Notes: generated by a model from the sequence alone, not told the origin. A stretch of DNA of 15,731 nucleotides from COE1 sp045579665 (GCA_045579665.1 JAZNMO010000144.1:1-15731); one strand, 5' to 3'. Positions 4,964 through 13,435 are shown, counted from the stretch's first letter. A program made the numbers and translations.

Positions 4964-5417
4964 TTACCGTTTCCTCGCTTTCTTCTTCTTCTAATTCTTT
5001 TGAATCCGGCAACTCCTTTGTGTACTTATTGAGAAATTCTCTTGTTACTTCCCATAATTTCTTTACAGGCAATCCGCAAAGCGTCATGTTTTTTAATACA
5101 GATACGGCTTCATATGATAGATATACCAATCCAAAAAATTCTGCAAGACCGACTGTATCAAAAGGCATTTTTATTCTTACTTCCTCTGGAATAAAGCCAA
5201 TAAAGTTAATGCACATAATAAAATCTGCCACTTGCAAGCCAACCAACGATATAAGCATTGATATTTTTCTGATAGCACCATCAATGCCTACGCTACTGTT
5301 AAAAGAACGCTCCTTGATTGCTCTGATAATACCAAAGAGTGTATCAAGAACGATTGCTAATACAACTCCTTCAATGATTTTGCTTGTTGCCAATTCTACA
5401 AAGATTTTTTCAATCAT
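4956..5417 (-). CDS. Holin, phage_holin_4_1 family, 153 aa
   Basis: It forms inner-membrane lesions that let the endolysin reach the wall. Hydrophobic segments lie at about residues 14-33, 50-75 and 87-108. The motif LDTLFGIIRAIKER (24-37), the following SSVGIDGAIRK, and SYEAVSVLKN (101-110) are characteristic of the pfam05105 toxin-secretion/lysis holins. The C-terminus is highly acidic (ELEEEESEETVNE). The start at 5417 follows AGAGGG with a long spacer; a hairpin lies just upstream (5431-5458). It sits immediately before the endolysin gene, a standard lysis cassette. Confidence 0.92.
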   Translation of the reverse strand: MIEKIFVELATSKIIEGVVLAIVLDTLFGIIRAIKERSFNSSVGIDGAIRKISMLISLVGLQVADFIMCINFIGFIPEEVRIKMPFDTVGLAEFFGLVYLSYEAVSVLKNMTLCGLPVKKLWEVTREFLNKYTKELPDSKELEEEESEETVNE

Positions 5418-5430
5418 TTTATTTTACCCT

Positions 5431-5458
5431 CTGCCCTTCTTTTGTTTATAAGGGGCAG
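5431..5458 (-). promoter_or_regulatory. Hairpin in the holin leader
   Basis: CTGCCC (5431-5436) pairs with GGGCAG (5453-5458), and the stem extends by TT/AA past a bulged G. In the minus-strand mRNA it ends 3-4 nt before the holin Shine-Dalgarno and could limit ribosome access. On the plus strand it is followed by seven T residues and so also looks like a terminator, though no plus-strand gene needs one. Confidence 0.5.
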
Positions 5459-5485
5459 TTTTTTTCAACCACCCCATGTTAATAT

Positions 5486-5941
5486 TTACTCTGTTAATGG
5501 TGCATCCTCAACAACTTCTTCCCAATAATCTGGGTATTCAGAAGGACTCCATACACAAGTAACTCCCTCTGGTGCAATACATTTAACAACCTTTCCTTCA
5601 AAGGTAAAAATATCTCCGTTTTTACACCAACGACCAGAAACATATTCTTCGTAAATTTTCTCTTCGCCATCTTCGATGCCTTCCTCGATTTCGGTCAACT
5701 TCTTAATGATTTCTTCATTCGCCCTAACACGCTTGTCCAGTTCTTCCAACTTTGCAAGAATATCAATACTCTGCCGTACCTCGGCATTCTGTCTTGCAAG
5801 TGCAATCAACTCTGCCTTTTCTTCATCAGTAATGCCACCATTCACCTTACTACTCTGTAACCAAATGGTATCAATCTTTGTCAGCATATCTGCCAACTCA
5901 TAGTTTTTTGACTCAATTACGTTTTTAATAATGCTATACAT
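5486..5941 (-). CDS. Tail appendage protein with possible carbohydrate-binding end, 151 aa
   Basis: The N-terminal third (MYSIIKNVIESKNYELADML, then KIDTIWLQS and GGITDEEKAELIALA) matches a short phage protein type commonly found just before the holin in Clostridia prophages, as I recall. A heptad-rich coiled coil spans about residues 45-92. The C-terminus (about 96-143) has the pattern GRWCKNGDIFTFEGKVVKC, then WSPSEYPDYWEEV. Its spaced aromatics (Trp105, Trp131, Tyr136, Trp140) resemble chitin-binding CBM5/12-type modules. This suggests binding of a surface glycan, perhaps from the tail tip. GGAGG lies 8 nt before the start. The module assignment is inferred from pattern only. Confidence 0.7.
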   Translation of the reverse strand: MYSIIKNVIESKNYELADMLTKIDTIWLQSSKVNGGITDEEKAELIALARQNAEVRQSIDILAKLEELDKRVRANEEIIKKLTEIEEGIEDGEEKIYEEYVSGRWCKNGDIFTFEGKVVKCIAPEGVTCVWSPSEYPDYWEEVVEDAPLTE

Positions 5942-5955
5942 ACTTTATACCTCCA

Positions 5956-6555
5956 TTATGAATTTAATAATTGTGCTTCGAGTGCTTCAATTCTAGCCTT
6001 TAATGCATCGACCTCTGATTGTAGAGCGAGTGTCCCTGACTGCTTAGGTAAAATGTGTTGAACATTTTTGGTCAAATAATCATTCGCCTTGACTTTGCTA
6101 TAAAATCTTCCATTACCATACAATGTCAATTGTCCAATAGCATTGCCCTCTGTGCCTTCTGGTGTTTTATTACCTAAACTCAAATCAGATATTCCAACTG
6201 TTTCACTTGTACCTTCTGTGTCTATTATTAATTCACCATAACTTGCCGTTCCTTCTGCATTTCTTAGTATAAATCTCAAAGACGCTACACTAACCCAAGG
6301 CTTAGCAATTTTTCCACAAGCATGAACACCAGCTTCGGTAGGAACAATATTTTTCGTGTTTATATCACCACTCAGTGTACCACCAGTAAGTTCCAAATAA
6401 TTTTCCGATTTTTCTTCTAACAAATCAACATTGTTATTGATTTCGCTTAGAACTTCTCCCAAACCTTCAACAGCTTCTTGCTTTGTCCGCGGGTAAAGTA
6501 TGAATTTTTCGCCGTTTTCATCTGTCGATATAATTGAATTTATATATGCATTCAT
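5956..6555 (-). CDS. Tail fibre or appendage protein, 199 aa
   Basis: The N-terminus (MNAYINSIISTDENGEKFIL) is followed by YPRTKQEAVEGLGEVLSEI and a short coiled coil (about 25-50). Then comes LTGGTLSGDI, a motif frequent in phage tail fibres where a shaft begins. The middle is glycine-rich and beta-like. The C-terminus ends with KNVQHILPKQSGTLALQSE and a final heptad coiled coil (VDALKARIEALEAQL), typical of trimeric fibre ends. AGAAAGGTGG lies before the start, inside the end of the preceding gene (4-bp gap). The role in adsorption is inferred from position and motifs. Confidence 0.75.
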   Translation of the reverse strand: MNAYINSIISTDENGEKFILYPRTKQEAVEGLGEVLSEINNNVDLLEEKSENYLELTGGTLSGDINTKNIVPTEAGVHACGKIAKPWVSVASLRFILRNAEGTASYGELIIDTEGTSETVGISDLSLGNKTPEGTEGNAIGQLTLYGNGRFYSKVKANDYLTKNVQHILPKQSGTLALQSEVDALKARIEALEAQLLNS

Positions 6556-6559
6556 ATTT

Positions 6560-7273
6560 TTATTCCACCTTTCTTGACATTAGCAACGAATTTTCAACCG
6601 AATCATTAAGGTTGCCATCCAAATATTCATTATCAAAATTGCCATAAATCATATAACCACTTTTGTTTCCAGAATAACCACTAATATTTTCTAATGTTCT
6701 TGATGCATTTTGAATTAATAAATCTACGGATGTAGCCATATCTGTCTCTTGATGTGTTGCAGGTTGGTATCGTGCTCTAAAACCTGCACCCACATTAAAT
6801 GAGGAATTAGTGACGTTCGGCATTTCTGTCAAAAAATACGCAAAAAAATGTGTCCAACTTTCACCGTCTTGAGCTGTAACCAGAATATAAGGATATTCGT
6901 CTCTGTTTACACCGAAATTATCATAAAGAAGGTCTGCATAAGTGGTGAAAATCATGGCATAATAGCTTTCATTTTGGGTTAATAGCAACGGGAAATCCAC
7001 AAATGATTCACCACTATCATCAATCCACTTACTATTCTTGTATGACGGAGCATTTATCATTGCATCTTTTGAAGATATTATTTGAATAAGATTTCTATCC
7101 TCATCATAAAAATGTGCGACATATCCTCCCTCAATACCTACTCCTACGCTACTAATTGACAATATCTCATTTCTCATATTTGTTGTGGGTATCAAATCAT
7201 CCATACCCTTTTTCGACCTTATCGCATCTGCTATTCCTGTAAGCGTATCTTCTTCAATCCATACCTTTGCCAT
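6560..7273 (-). CDS. Tail tip or fibre protein, 237 aa
   Basis: The first 45 residues carry the motif LTGIADAIRSKKG...IPTTNMRNEI, widespread at the start of gut-phage tail appendage proteins and probably an attachment module. The rest (about 50-237) is aromatic- and Asn-rich and lacks motifs I recognise; it probably forms the variable, receptor-facing part. The start codon overlaps the stop of the upstream gene (TGATG), and AAGGTGG within that gene is the ribosome-binding site. The family is not identified beyond the N-terminal motif. Confidence 0.75.
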   Translation of the reverse strand: MAKVWIEEDTLTGIADAIRSKKGMDDLIPTTNMRNEILSISSVGVGIEGGYVAHFYDEDRNLIQIISSKDAMINAPSYKNSKWIDDSGESFVDFPLLLTQNESYYAMIFTTYADLLYDNFGVNRDEYPYILVTAQDGESWTHFFAYFLTEMPNVTNSSFNVGAGFRARYQPATHQETDMATSVDLLIQNASRTLENISGYSGNKSGYMIYGNFDNEYLDGNLNDSVENSLLMSRKVE

Positions 7274-7941
7274 CAGTACGCACCACCTTCCGCACTTTTA
7301 ACGGTCAACCAAGAATATGTACCATCACCATTAGCTACATATATCTGCCCTGCTTCTCCAATCAACTTGTTTCCACTTGCATCTTTGGGATATGGCATAT
7401 AAGGGAATATTGCTTTTTCAGCTTCTTCAGCATTGTCAAAATCCACATATATCTGTCCTGCGACTTCTCTTTCCTTACTCACCAGCTCTTCCGCTGTTAT
7501 ATCATCTGCTAAATCAATACCGGCTATTCTCCGTGTTGTCGGTACAAGACCTCTAACAATATCAGAAATACCAACAGAAACAGAATTACCATTTTGCAAA
7601 GTCAATATTAGATTGCCATCCGCATAATCTATATCAATAATTGAGCTTTCTATTGGGAAGTCAATATTCTTAGAATCTAATACCGCACCTGCCTTGTTCT
7701 TTAAACTGATAGTCATAATATAATTGCTATCAATATTTAATCCAAGAGAGCATCCTGCTTCACTCAACAAAGCATAATCGCTACCAAGACCACTAAGGTC
7801 AAGATTTGCAAGGAATTGCTCAATTTTAATAATTGTGTCATCCCTTGCGTTCATAAATTCTGCCTTTTCTGGAGTTTCTTCACTTGGAAGATTTACATAT
7901 CCGCCCTCATAAGGTCTTTGATATTCTGCATTATACGCCAT
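7273..7941 (-). CDS. Baseplate or fibre-type tail protein, 222 aa
   Basis: The N-terminus (MAYNAEYQRPYEGGYVN) leads to a helical stretch ending near residue 50. A beta domain follows with SNYIMTISLKNKAG, SSIIDIDYADGNLILTLQNG and VPTTRRIAGIDLADDITAEE (about 70-150), which I recognise as a recurrent pattern in tail proteins of Clostridia siphophages. The C-terminal part contains two similar segments, AGQIYVDFDNAEEA and AGQIYVANGDGTYSW, suggesting small repeated modules. GGAGGTAG lies just before the start, in the 15-bp gap from the leucine-rich-repeat gene. It is likely a structural adaptor or fibre; the exact position in the virion is unknown. Confidence 0.78.
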   Translation of the reverse strand: MAYNAEYQRPYEGGYVNLPSEETPEKAEFMNARDDTIIKIEQFLANLDLSGLGSDYALLSEAGCSLGLNIDSNYIMTISLKNKAGAVLDSKNIDFPIESSIIDIDYADGNLILTLQNGNSVSVGISDIVRGLVPTTRRIAGIDLADDITAEELVSKEREVAGQIYVDFDNAEEAEKAIFPYMPYPKDASGNKLIGEAGQIYVANGDGTYSWLTVKSAEGGAY

Positions 7942-7956
7942 AATCTACCTCCTATT

Positions 7957-9354
7957 TTATTTCCATCTGTCTGGAATCTCATCATAGTTGCTTGCATTTG
8001 TACAAGCACTATAGCAAGCACTGCCATTATCTGTATAGTTCCATAAATCAGGCACGCTTGATACAACACCTTCGCAACCAGAAAACGTACTTTGGAAATT
8101 ACTATTTTCTTTACATCCATCAAACAATCCTAATGGAATTGATGTAATAGGTGTATTCTGAAATGCACTAGCAAAATTTATTTGACTTCCGTTTATGCTT
8201 GCAAATAAATCACTTGGTATTTCTTCTATTCCCGAACCACTAAAGCATGCCATAAAGTTATTTGCAACAAAACAATCATGGAACAAGTCGTTTGGAACCT
8301 CGTTAACAGACGTACAACCACAAAAGCAATATCTTGCATCTTCCAACAATTCCAATCCATCAAACAATCCTTCAGGAATTGCCATCAGATTCGTACAATT
8401 ATTAAAACAATATGCCGTCGATATAATGTTGGGGCTGTATCTGAATAGCTTGTTTGTTATCGTCTTTAATGTGGATATTCCATTAAACATACCATTTACG
8501 GATTCTAAATCCCTAAAGAAACAATCAACAACCTCAATAATTGTTCCTGCAAAACTAGGTGCAGAACCTCCCGGATAATCATATAAAAATCGTAATCCGC
8601 CGCATTGTTCAAATACCTTTGTGGAAAGGGGAGCAAAGGTGCCGCCGCTAAACGCGCCATAAGGTACTGCCATTATGTTTTTACAACCATAGTAAAAACT
8701 ATCAATTGCCCAATTTCTTACCCCATCAAACAATCCGGTAGGAACACTGCTTATTCCACATCTGGCAAACATACCACCACAAGACAAAGATTCATAATCG
8801 TTTACATTTATAAATAAATCTTGTGGCACTTCCCTCAACAATACAGAATATTCAAACATACCGTTATAACTTGGTATGCCATTTTCTAAATCAAAATTAG
8901 TTACTGACATTCCTCTCTTAATCGGTGTAAGAATCTCTGTTACACAAGAACATGCGACTCCTTGATACGCAACTGGTGCCTGAAACCTAAATGCCTCGCC
9001 ATATATTTTAACTGTGTAATTTGTACCATTTCCTGTAGGATATGTATGATTATTGACATTTGTTGTGACAGTGCCATCACCCCAATCAATCGTATAAGAA
9101 TTTTGGTTAATCTTTCCCATTGTGAAAGCAACATATCCTCTTTGTCCACCAGAAGGCATATCACCGGTTTCATAATTTACCATGTAATCAATTACTCTAA
9201 CAGAAAAATAATCATCGTCTTGTAGCTTCTGCCAAATCAATTCAGCATTAGCATCCGCATCCGTCAAATACATGGCATTGTGATAACTTCCGTTGTAATA
9301 CACATCCTTATGGTCGTTTTCGTTATAATACATTCTCGATGATTGTCTGCCCAT
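7957..9354 (-). CDS. Tail protein with BspA-like leucine-rich repeats, probable receptor binding, 465 aa
   Basis: The N-terminus (MGRQSSRMYYNENDHKDVYY, then NGSYHNAMYL) is a tail-attachment module seen in related phages, as I recall. A PKD-like segment follows, with YTIDWGDGT (87-95) and NHTYPTG. From about residue 160 to the end there are about nine degenerate repeats of 26-28 residues with the pattern (I/V)P..LFDG, then a Phe, then F.GC. The Pro positions are about 177, 205, 231, 327, 354, 380, 407, 435 and 461. This is the BspA/DUF285 type of leucine-rich repeat, usually found on bacterial surface proteins. A receptor-recognition role is inferred. The start codon overlaps the previous stop (TAATG). 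Confidence 0.85.
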   Translation of the reverse strand: MGRQSSRMYYNENDHKDVYYNGSYHNAMYLTDADANAELIWQKLQDDDYFSVRVIDYMVNYETGDMPSGGQRGYVAFTMGKINQNSYTIDWGDGTVTTNVNNHTYPTGNGTNYTVKIYGEAFRFQAPVAYQGVACSCVTEILTPIKRGMSVTNFDLENGIPSYNGMFEYSVLLREVPQDLFINVNDYESLSCGGMFARCGISSVPTGLFDGVRNWAIDSFYYGCKNIMAVPYGAFSGGTFAPLSTKVFEQCGGLRFLYDYPGGSAPSFAGTIIEVVDCFFRDLESVNGMFNGISTLKTITNKLFRYSPNIISTAYCFNNCTNLMAIPEGLFDGLELLEDARYCFCGCTSVNEVPNDLFHDCFVANNFMACFSGSGIEEIPSDLFASINGSQINFASAFQNTPITSIPLGLFDGCKENSNFQSTFSGCEGVVSSVPDLWNYTDNGSACYSACTNASNYDEIPDRWK

Positions 9355-10700
9355 TAGCTAACTGTCACCTCACCTTGTATCAGATAAATAGTGTTGGGCT
9401 GCGGATTTTCAGGTAATTCTTGTACTGAAAGCACTTTTAATTGATTTGCAAACATATCATCTATTTCTTGCTTTGTATAAGTTTTCATGGACACTTGTCT
9501 GCTTATATCCCGCTTAACGGAATCAATCCTCATGCCCAAATCGGTAATAAATTCGCTCTGGTATTCTTCTCCCTGTGCTTCGTAATTGTCCTTTAAAGCT
9601 TGTATTCCGCTAAGTGTACGCTTAAATACATAAAATGTCTTTTTGCTGTACACATCATTGCTTCTTGCCCTTGCTGAAGCTTCAAAATTGTATGCGTAAT
9701 AACTCACCGCATCCAATCCAACCTCGACAAAAGGATATCCGCTATTGTCAGAAGAGAATGGTACAAATTCAATGTTAGATATATTTGTATGTACATTCTG
9801 TGCTATAGTCCGCAAGGTATCTTCTGAAAGATTAATGGTAAACATATTACCTTGAATAATGTAATTGTTTGTTCCATCGCCATAAGTTACCCCAACGTCA
9901 CTATCCGTCTGCCGTATAGTTACTTTTTCCACTGGCTTAACGGAATACTCCTCATAATCTACCTTCTTATAAAAAGGCACGTCTTTAACCTCTACCTTGT
10001 TTCCATCTTCTTCATAAATCACACCGGGATAAAAAGGTGGGAATAATGTAAGACCAGGGAAAGCGCCACTCTTTGATTTTGGCTCTTTTAAAATCCTATA
10101 TTCAAACAATCCTTGTCTGTTGATAATTCCAAATGCTCCGTTGATTTGGCAGATGGCTTTCATTACATTTATTGCTTTTAATGTATTTATATTTTCTATT
10201 CTATTAATCAGCACATTATCATTTGGCAATTCTACCGAATCTTGCTCTATTTTAACATAAGAAAATAAACTATTTCTTATTTCTTTTAACGTCAACGGAA
10301 ATTCTAAAGAGTTATACCATGCGGCAACATCAAAATTGCCCTTAGTGTACAATTCGTCATATGCAACAATCTTTTTATAATTTCTGTTTGTCTGACGCTC
10401 GGCCGTATCTACTATTCCCTTAAACAATGGAATATCTTCCGTGTCATCTGCATTTATGCTTACTTCAATTTTTTGTCCTTTAATGTTTTGGTAGATTCCA
10501 GATATTTGAATCTCGAATTTTGAAGCAATGCATCCGACAAATTCTATGTTGTCGCTGTCAATTAGCATTTCAACCAAATTCATCGATTGAGAATAAATCT
10601 GACTCATAGGAATATTAAGGGATAATTCCGGGAATACAATATTTAATTTTTTATCACTACTTCCAAAGTAGGCTTTTTTTGTTTCCTCATTTACTATCAT
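9354..10700 (-). CDS. Tail-associated (Tal-position) tail tip protein, 448 aa
   Basis: It lies two genes after the tape measure, where the tail-tip hub or tail-associated protein is encoded in siphophages. The N-terminal half is beta-rich and reads like a hub domain (FPELSLNIPMSQIYSQSMN, then VSINADDTEDIPLFKGIVD). A middle helical part (NTLKAINVMKAICQINGAFG) resembles the centre of other Tal proteins. The C-terminus has KTYTKQEIDDMFANQ, often seen where a fibre is attached, and ends with LPENPQPNTIYLIQG, a short tag frequent on tail proteins. No peptidase or lysozyme domain is visible. The start at 10700 follows GGAG by 8 nt. Confidence 0.78.
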   Translation of the reverse strand: MIVNEETKKAYFGSSDKKLNIVFPELSLNIPMSQIYSQSMNLVEMLIDSDNIEFVGCIASKFEIQISGIYQNIKGQKIEVSINADDTEDIPLFKGIVDTAERQTNRNYKKIVAYDELYTKGNFDVAAWYNSLEFPLTLKEIRNSLFSYVKIEQDSVELPNDNVLINRIENINTLKAINVMKAICQINGAFGIINRQGLFEYRILKEPKSKSGAFPGLTLFPPFYPGVIYEEDGNKVEVKDVPFYKKVDYEEYSVKPVEKVTIRQTDSDVGVTYGDGTNNYIIQGNMFTINLSEDTLRTIAQNVHTNISNIEFVPFSSDNSGYPFVEVGLDAVSYYAYNFEASARARSNDVYSKKTFYVFKRTLSGIQALKDNYEAQGEEYQSEFITDLGMRIDSVKRDISRQVSMKTYTKQEIDDMFANQLKVLSVQELPENPQPNTIYLIQGEVTVS

Positions 10701-10702
10701 TC

Positions 10703-11089
10703 TTAATACTCCGTGAACGTCATGCTAAATTCTTCGTATTTTTTGTCTTTTCCGTCTTTGTTTACTACAATTTCAAAATTAGGGTCTAGATAAAAATGCC
10801 CTGTTTTTTCTACATCGTATTCCTCGTCATAATAAGTGCAATTTGCATCTCTTTCTAATGGATTTATGTAATTAGAAGTGATTCCCTGCATAAATACAAC
10901 CTTTTCTGCTTTGCTCATAGGCATTATGGAAGCCGTTACAATGGTTTTTGTGTGATTTAAAGCATTTCGGTGCGTTTCACCGGTTGCATCCGTGTAGCTG
11001 TCCAAATCCTGCCTTGCGTTAGGTCTTGCCTTAAATCCCTTTTCCACCATATAAGGTGTCAAATCAAAATCTCCAAATTTAAAAAGCAT
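10703..11089 (-). CDS. Distal-tail-position protein, 128 aa, conserved phage family
   Basis: I place the start at ATG 11089, behind AGAGG 8 nt upstream, rather than a GTG nine bases earlier that overlaps the ribosome-binding site. The protein begins MLFKFGDFDLTPYMVEKGF and contains LDSYTDATGETHRNALNHT and GHFYLDPNFEIVV, a pattern I recall from an uncharacterised tail family (possibly DUF6711). It lies directly after the tape measure, where a distal tail protein is expected, but is shorter than classical Dit proteins (about 250 aa). It may correspond to only the ring-forming domain. Confidence 0.75.
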   Translation of the reverse strand: MLFKFGDFDLTPYMVEKGFKARPNARQDLDSYTDATGETHRNALNHTKTIVTASIMPMSKAEKVVFMQGITSNYINPLERDANCTYYDEEYDVEKTGHFYLDPNFEIVVNKDGKDKKYEEFSMTFTEY

Positions 11090-11105
11090 ATTTAACACCT
11101 CTTTC

Positions 11106-12935
11106 TTAATATGCAGGCTTTCCTGTCTGCTTTGTAAACATTTTTGCCTGTCTCTGTGTTACTCTAAATATTCCTGCTTCGTCACCCTCAACTTCAAAAG
11201 TTACGTTTATTCCCATCTGGGCCATTTCTTCTCTCATTATCTGCCTTATAAGTCCTTCAGGCGCTTCTAAATTACGTCCATTCCTCTGGTCACCAAGCAT
11301 TGCCATAAATGGTGCATTGGGTGGAATAACGGCTCCTGTTGCAAGATATGGTATTTTAATTTTTTCTACATTTGGTATGTCAAATCCCATAGTTGAACCA
11401 CCAATACCAGGTACCCAATCTGGCACTTCAAAGCTCAAACCATTTAAGGCCCCAATCACCAAGTTTATACCATCCACAATACCGCCAATAAGACCATTTA
11501 TAAGTCCTATAACTCCATTAATAGGTGTTTTTATTATGGATTCAAACAAACCAAATACCCCTGCAAAGATATCTTTTACACCGTTCCATGCCTTTTTCCA
11601 ATCTCCGGTAAATACACCAGTTATGAAACTGATAATACCGCTAAATATCTTTTTGATGCTTTCCCATATGTTTTTTACATTCGCAAAAAAGGCATTAAGC
11701 GGCTCACCCAGTACAGAGCCGAATATATTTGAAAAATCTGTAGCAAAGACATTTTGTAAGAAATCATCAAATTTCTCCATGACAGCCTTTACCTTGTCCC
11801 AGTTTGCTATCAATAATGCAATGGCCGCCACCACAGCACCTATAGTCAATGTCACAGGATTCAATGCCCCTATAACGGCACTAATTACTGGTATCAATGC
11901 ACTAACCGAGGATATAATACCACCTACAAGTAATATAAGCGGTCCCATTGCCGCTACCACAACACCAATAATAACAATGATTTTTTGAATGCCTGGGTCT
12001 AACTCTCCGAATTTTTCCAACAGATTAGAAATAAACTGTACTATAGGTGTAACAACCGGCAAAAGGTTTTGTCCCAGAGTTCCAAGCAAATTAGTAAACT
12101 CTTGATTCAGATTTCCGGTTACATTAGACCATGTATCAGATTCTCTTGATGCCTGCCCCAATGCTCCGGATAACTTATTTGCATCCTCAACCATTTTAAG
12201 AAGTGTCAACTGCTTTTGTGCTTCTGATAAATCATTAAAGGATTGTCCATACAACTCCATAGCCGCCGCATTTCTCGTTGTTTCTGTTGCAGATAAACCT
12301 AATGCCGCATCATTTTCGTAATTTCCTTTCAAGAAGGAGCGTAACGATTCTGCAGTTTCCTCTAAAGACCTATCATAAAATGCCGCACTATCCGCAACTG
12401 CCAACATTGCCCTGTTGGATAATTCTAAAGCATCTGCAGTATCAAGCCCTGATGTTTTTGCAAATGCCGCTATCTGCGTGTAGCTTCCCTTTAATCGTTC
12501 TTCTACAATGCCGGTATCGTCTGCAATTTTTCCCAGACTTGAAGCCGCATCACTTTCCAAGTTACCAAAGACCTGTGAAAACTGTGCGGATGCCGCATTC
12601 ATTTCTGCCGCTGATTCAATCATTTTCCCACCTAAGGCAGTCAAAGGTGTGGTTAATGCCAATGTTGACTTTGTACCGAATTTAGTCATACTTCCAGACA
12701 ATGTATTAAGTCTGCTTTGTATATTCAGCGTTTCTTCTTCCAAAGGTTCACTTAAAGGCTCTCCCATTCCTTCCTTTATGCCCTTGGAAAACTCTTCACC
12801 TACTTTCTTTCCAACATCCTGTATGCCATCTGTGCTTTTATCAATTTCCTTTCCAAGCGATTCCATAGCTTCATCAAAACCGCTTGTATCTATTTTTGTA
12901 TCAATAATAATTGAGCCGTCTGCTTTTGCACTCAT
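11106..12935 (-). CDS. Tail tape measure protein, 609 aa
   Basis: It sets tail length and occupies the tail lumen. The start is ATG 12935 with GGAGG 7 nt upstream; an in-frame TTG 15 bp earlier overlaps that site. The order is: a charged helical N-terminus (1-70), a TP901-type core (SRLNTLSGSMTKFGTKS, about 74-300), a long hydrophobic stretch (315-377) with several membrane-like helices, a Gly/Ile-rich helical region (430-500), and a C-terminal motif with GAVIPPNAPFMAMLGD (534-549), typical of Clostridia phage tape measures. By the usual 0.15 nm per residue, the tail would be near 90 nm. A conserved hairpin (12957-12989) lies in its leader. Confidence 0.93.
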   Translation of the reverse strand: MSAKADGSIIIDTKIDTSGFDEAMESLGKEIDKSTDGIQDVGKKVGEEFSKGIKEGMGEPLSEPLEEETLNIQSRLNTLSGSMTKFGTKSTLALTTPLTALGGKMIESAAEMNAASAQFSQVFGNLESDAASSLGKIADDTGIVEERLKGSYTQIAAFAKTSGLDTADALELSNRAMLAVADSAAFYDRSLEETAESLRSFLKGNYENDAALGLSATETTRNAAAMELYGQSFNDLSEAQKQLTLLKMVEDANKLSGALGQASRESDTWSNVTGNLNQEFTNLLGTLGQNLLPVVTPIVQFISNLLEKFGELDPGIQKIIVIIGVVVAAMGPLILLVGGIISSVSALIPVISAVIGALNPVTLTIGAVVAAIALLIANWDKVKAVMEKFDDFLQNVFATDFSNIFGSVLGEPLNAFFANVKNIWESIKKIFSGIISFITGVFTGDWKKAWNGVKDIFAGVFGLFESIIKTPINGVIGLINGLIGGIVDGINLVIGALNGLSFEVPDWVPGIGGSTMGFDIPNVEKIKIPYLATGAVIPPNAPFMAMLGDQRNGRNLEAPEGLIRQIMREEMAQMGINVTFEVEGDEAGIFRVTQRQAKMFTKQTGKPAY

Positions 12936-12956
12936 ATTATCTACCTCCAATTATTA

Positions 12957-12989
12957 AGGTTAGAGGCATCCATCAAACTGAATGCCCGG
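12957..12989 (-). repeat. Intercistronic RNA hairpin, copy 1 (before tape measure)
   Basis: In the mRNA, GGGCAUUCA pairs with UGGAUGCCU (nine pairs, including two G-U) around the loop GUUUGA. It is flanked by CCGG on the 5' side and CUAACCU on the 3' side. It lies 17 nt after the stop of the 142-aa gene and ahead of the tape-measure Shine-Dalgarno. It matches the copies at 13490-13523 and 15142-15174. Confidence 0.85.
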
Positions 12990-13005
12990 CATAATCATTA
13001 CAGTA

Positions 13006-13434
13006 TCACTTGTGATATTTAGCAGTGTATTTATCAATCTTCTGCTTAACTTTCTTAGCCTTACCGACATTATCTGCCTGGATTACTTTTCCAATAGCAT
13101 CCATGACATTTTCGATAAAGAACTGTCCACTGGCCAATGGTGAAAAAGGACCCATGATAGAAAACAATGTCTTTGATACATCTGCGTTTAACAGATAATC
13201 AACTTTTTCGCATACGATTCTATCAATCTCTGCCAAATCCTCACTTACAGTGGATTTTCTTGCTGATCTGCTAAAATCCTCTTTTAACTTGTCCAACTGT
13301 TCCATTACCTCTCCATGACGTCTCACAATGTTTGTATCAGACGGGTTAAAAGTCAACTGCCCTAAAAGTTTTCCCTCATGGTTTACAAGGTCATATGTTT
13401 TTAAACCACCATCAATCTTAATCTGTTCACTCAT
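13006..13434 (-). CDS. Second DUF6673-like tail assembly protein, 142 aa
   Basis: It is a clear paralogue of the 148-aa protein at 14124-14570. The two share FNPSD(T/A)NIV.R at residues 29-38, LLN(A/T)D, FS(I/V)MGP(F/L)SPL.SG and the identical end TAKYHK. The start at 13434 follows GAAAGGG by 7-8 nt; an upstream GTG frame start lacks support. It lies between Gp15 and the tape measure, the place of tail assembly chaperones, which coat the tape measure while the tube grows. DUF6673 is my recollection of the family name. It is largely helical, with no membrane segment. Conserved RNA hairpins flank it on both sides. Confidence 0.82.
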   Translation of the reverse strand: MSEQIKIDGGLKTYDLVNHEGKLLGQLTFNPSDTNIVRRHGEVMEQLDKLKEDFSRSARKSTVSEDLAEIDRIVCEKVDYLLNADVSKTLFSIMGPFSPLASGQFFIENVMDAIGKVIQADNVGKAKKVKQKIDKYTAKYHK

Positions 13435-13435
13435 A

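Noticed and set aside
5424..5477. 17-codon frame before the holin as a gene
   Set aside because: No Shine-Dalgarno precedes its ATG; kept only as a remark on the holin leader.
8195..8578. Open frame opposite the leucine-rich-repeat gene
   Set aside because: Antisense shadow; no ribosome-binding site, and the minus-strand repeats explain the sequence.
7957..9354. Diversity-generating retroelement target in the tail protein
   Set aside because: No reverse transcriptase or template-like repeat is present in the window, and the C-terminus is a repeat solenoid rather than a C-type lectin fold.
11317..11988. Long open frame on the plus strand (223 codons)
   Set aside because: It is antisense to the tape measure core, has no clear ribosome-binding site and encodes a low-complexity Pro/Ile/Thr-rich product expected from the reverse of a hydrophobic gene.
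12278..12957. Two further open frames on the plus strand opposite the tape measure N-terminus
   Set aside because: Composition-driven shadows of the coding strand, without start signals.
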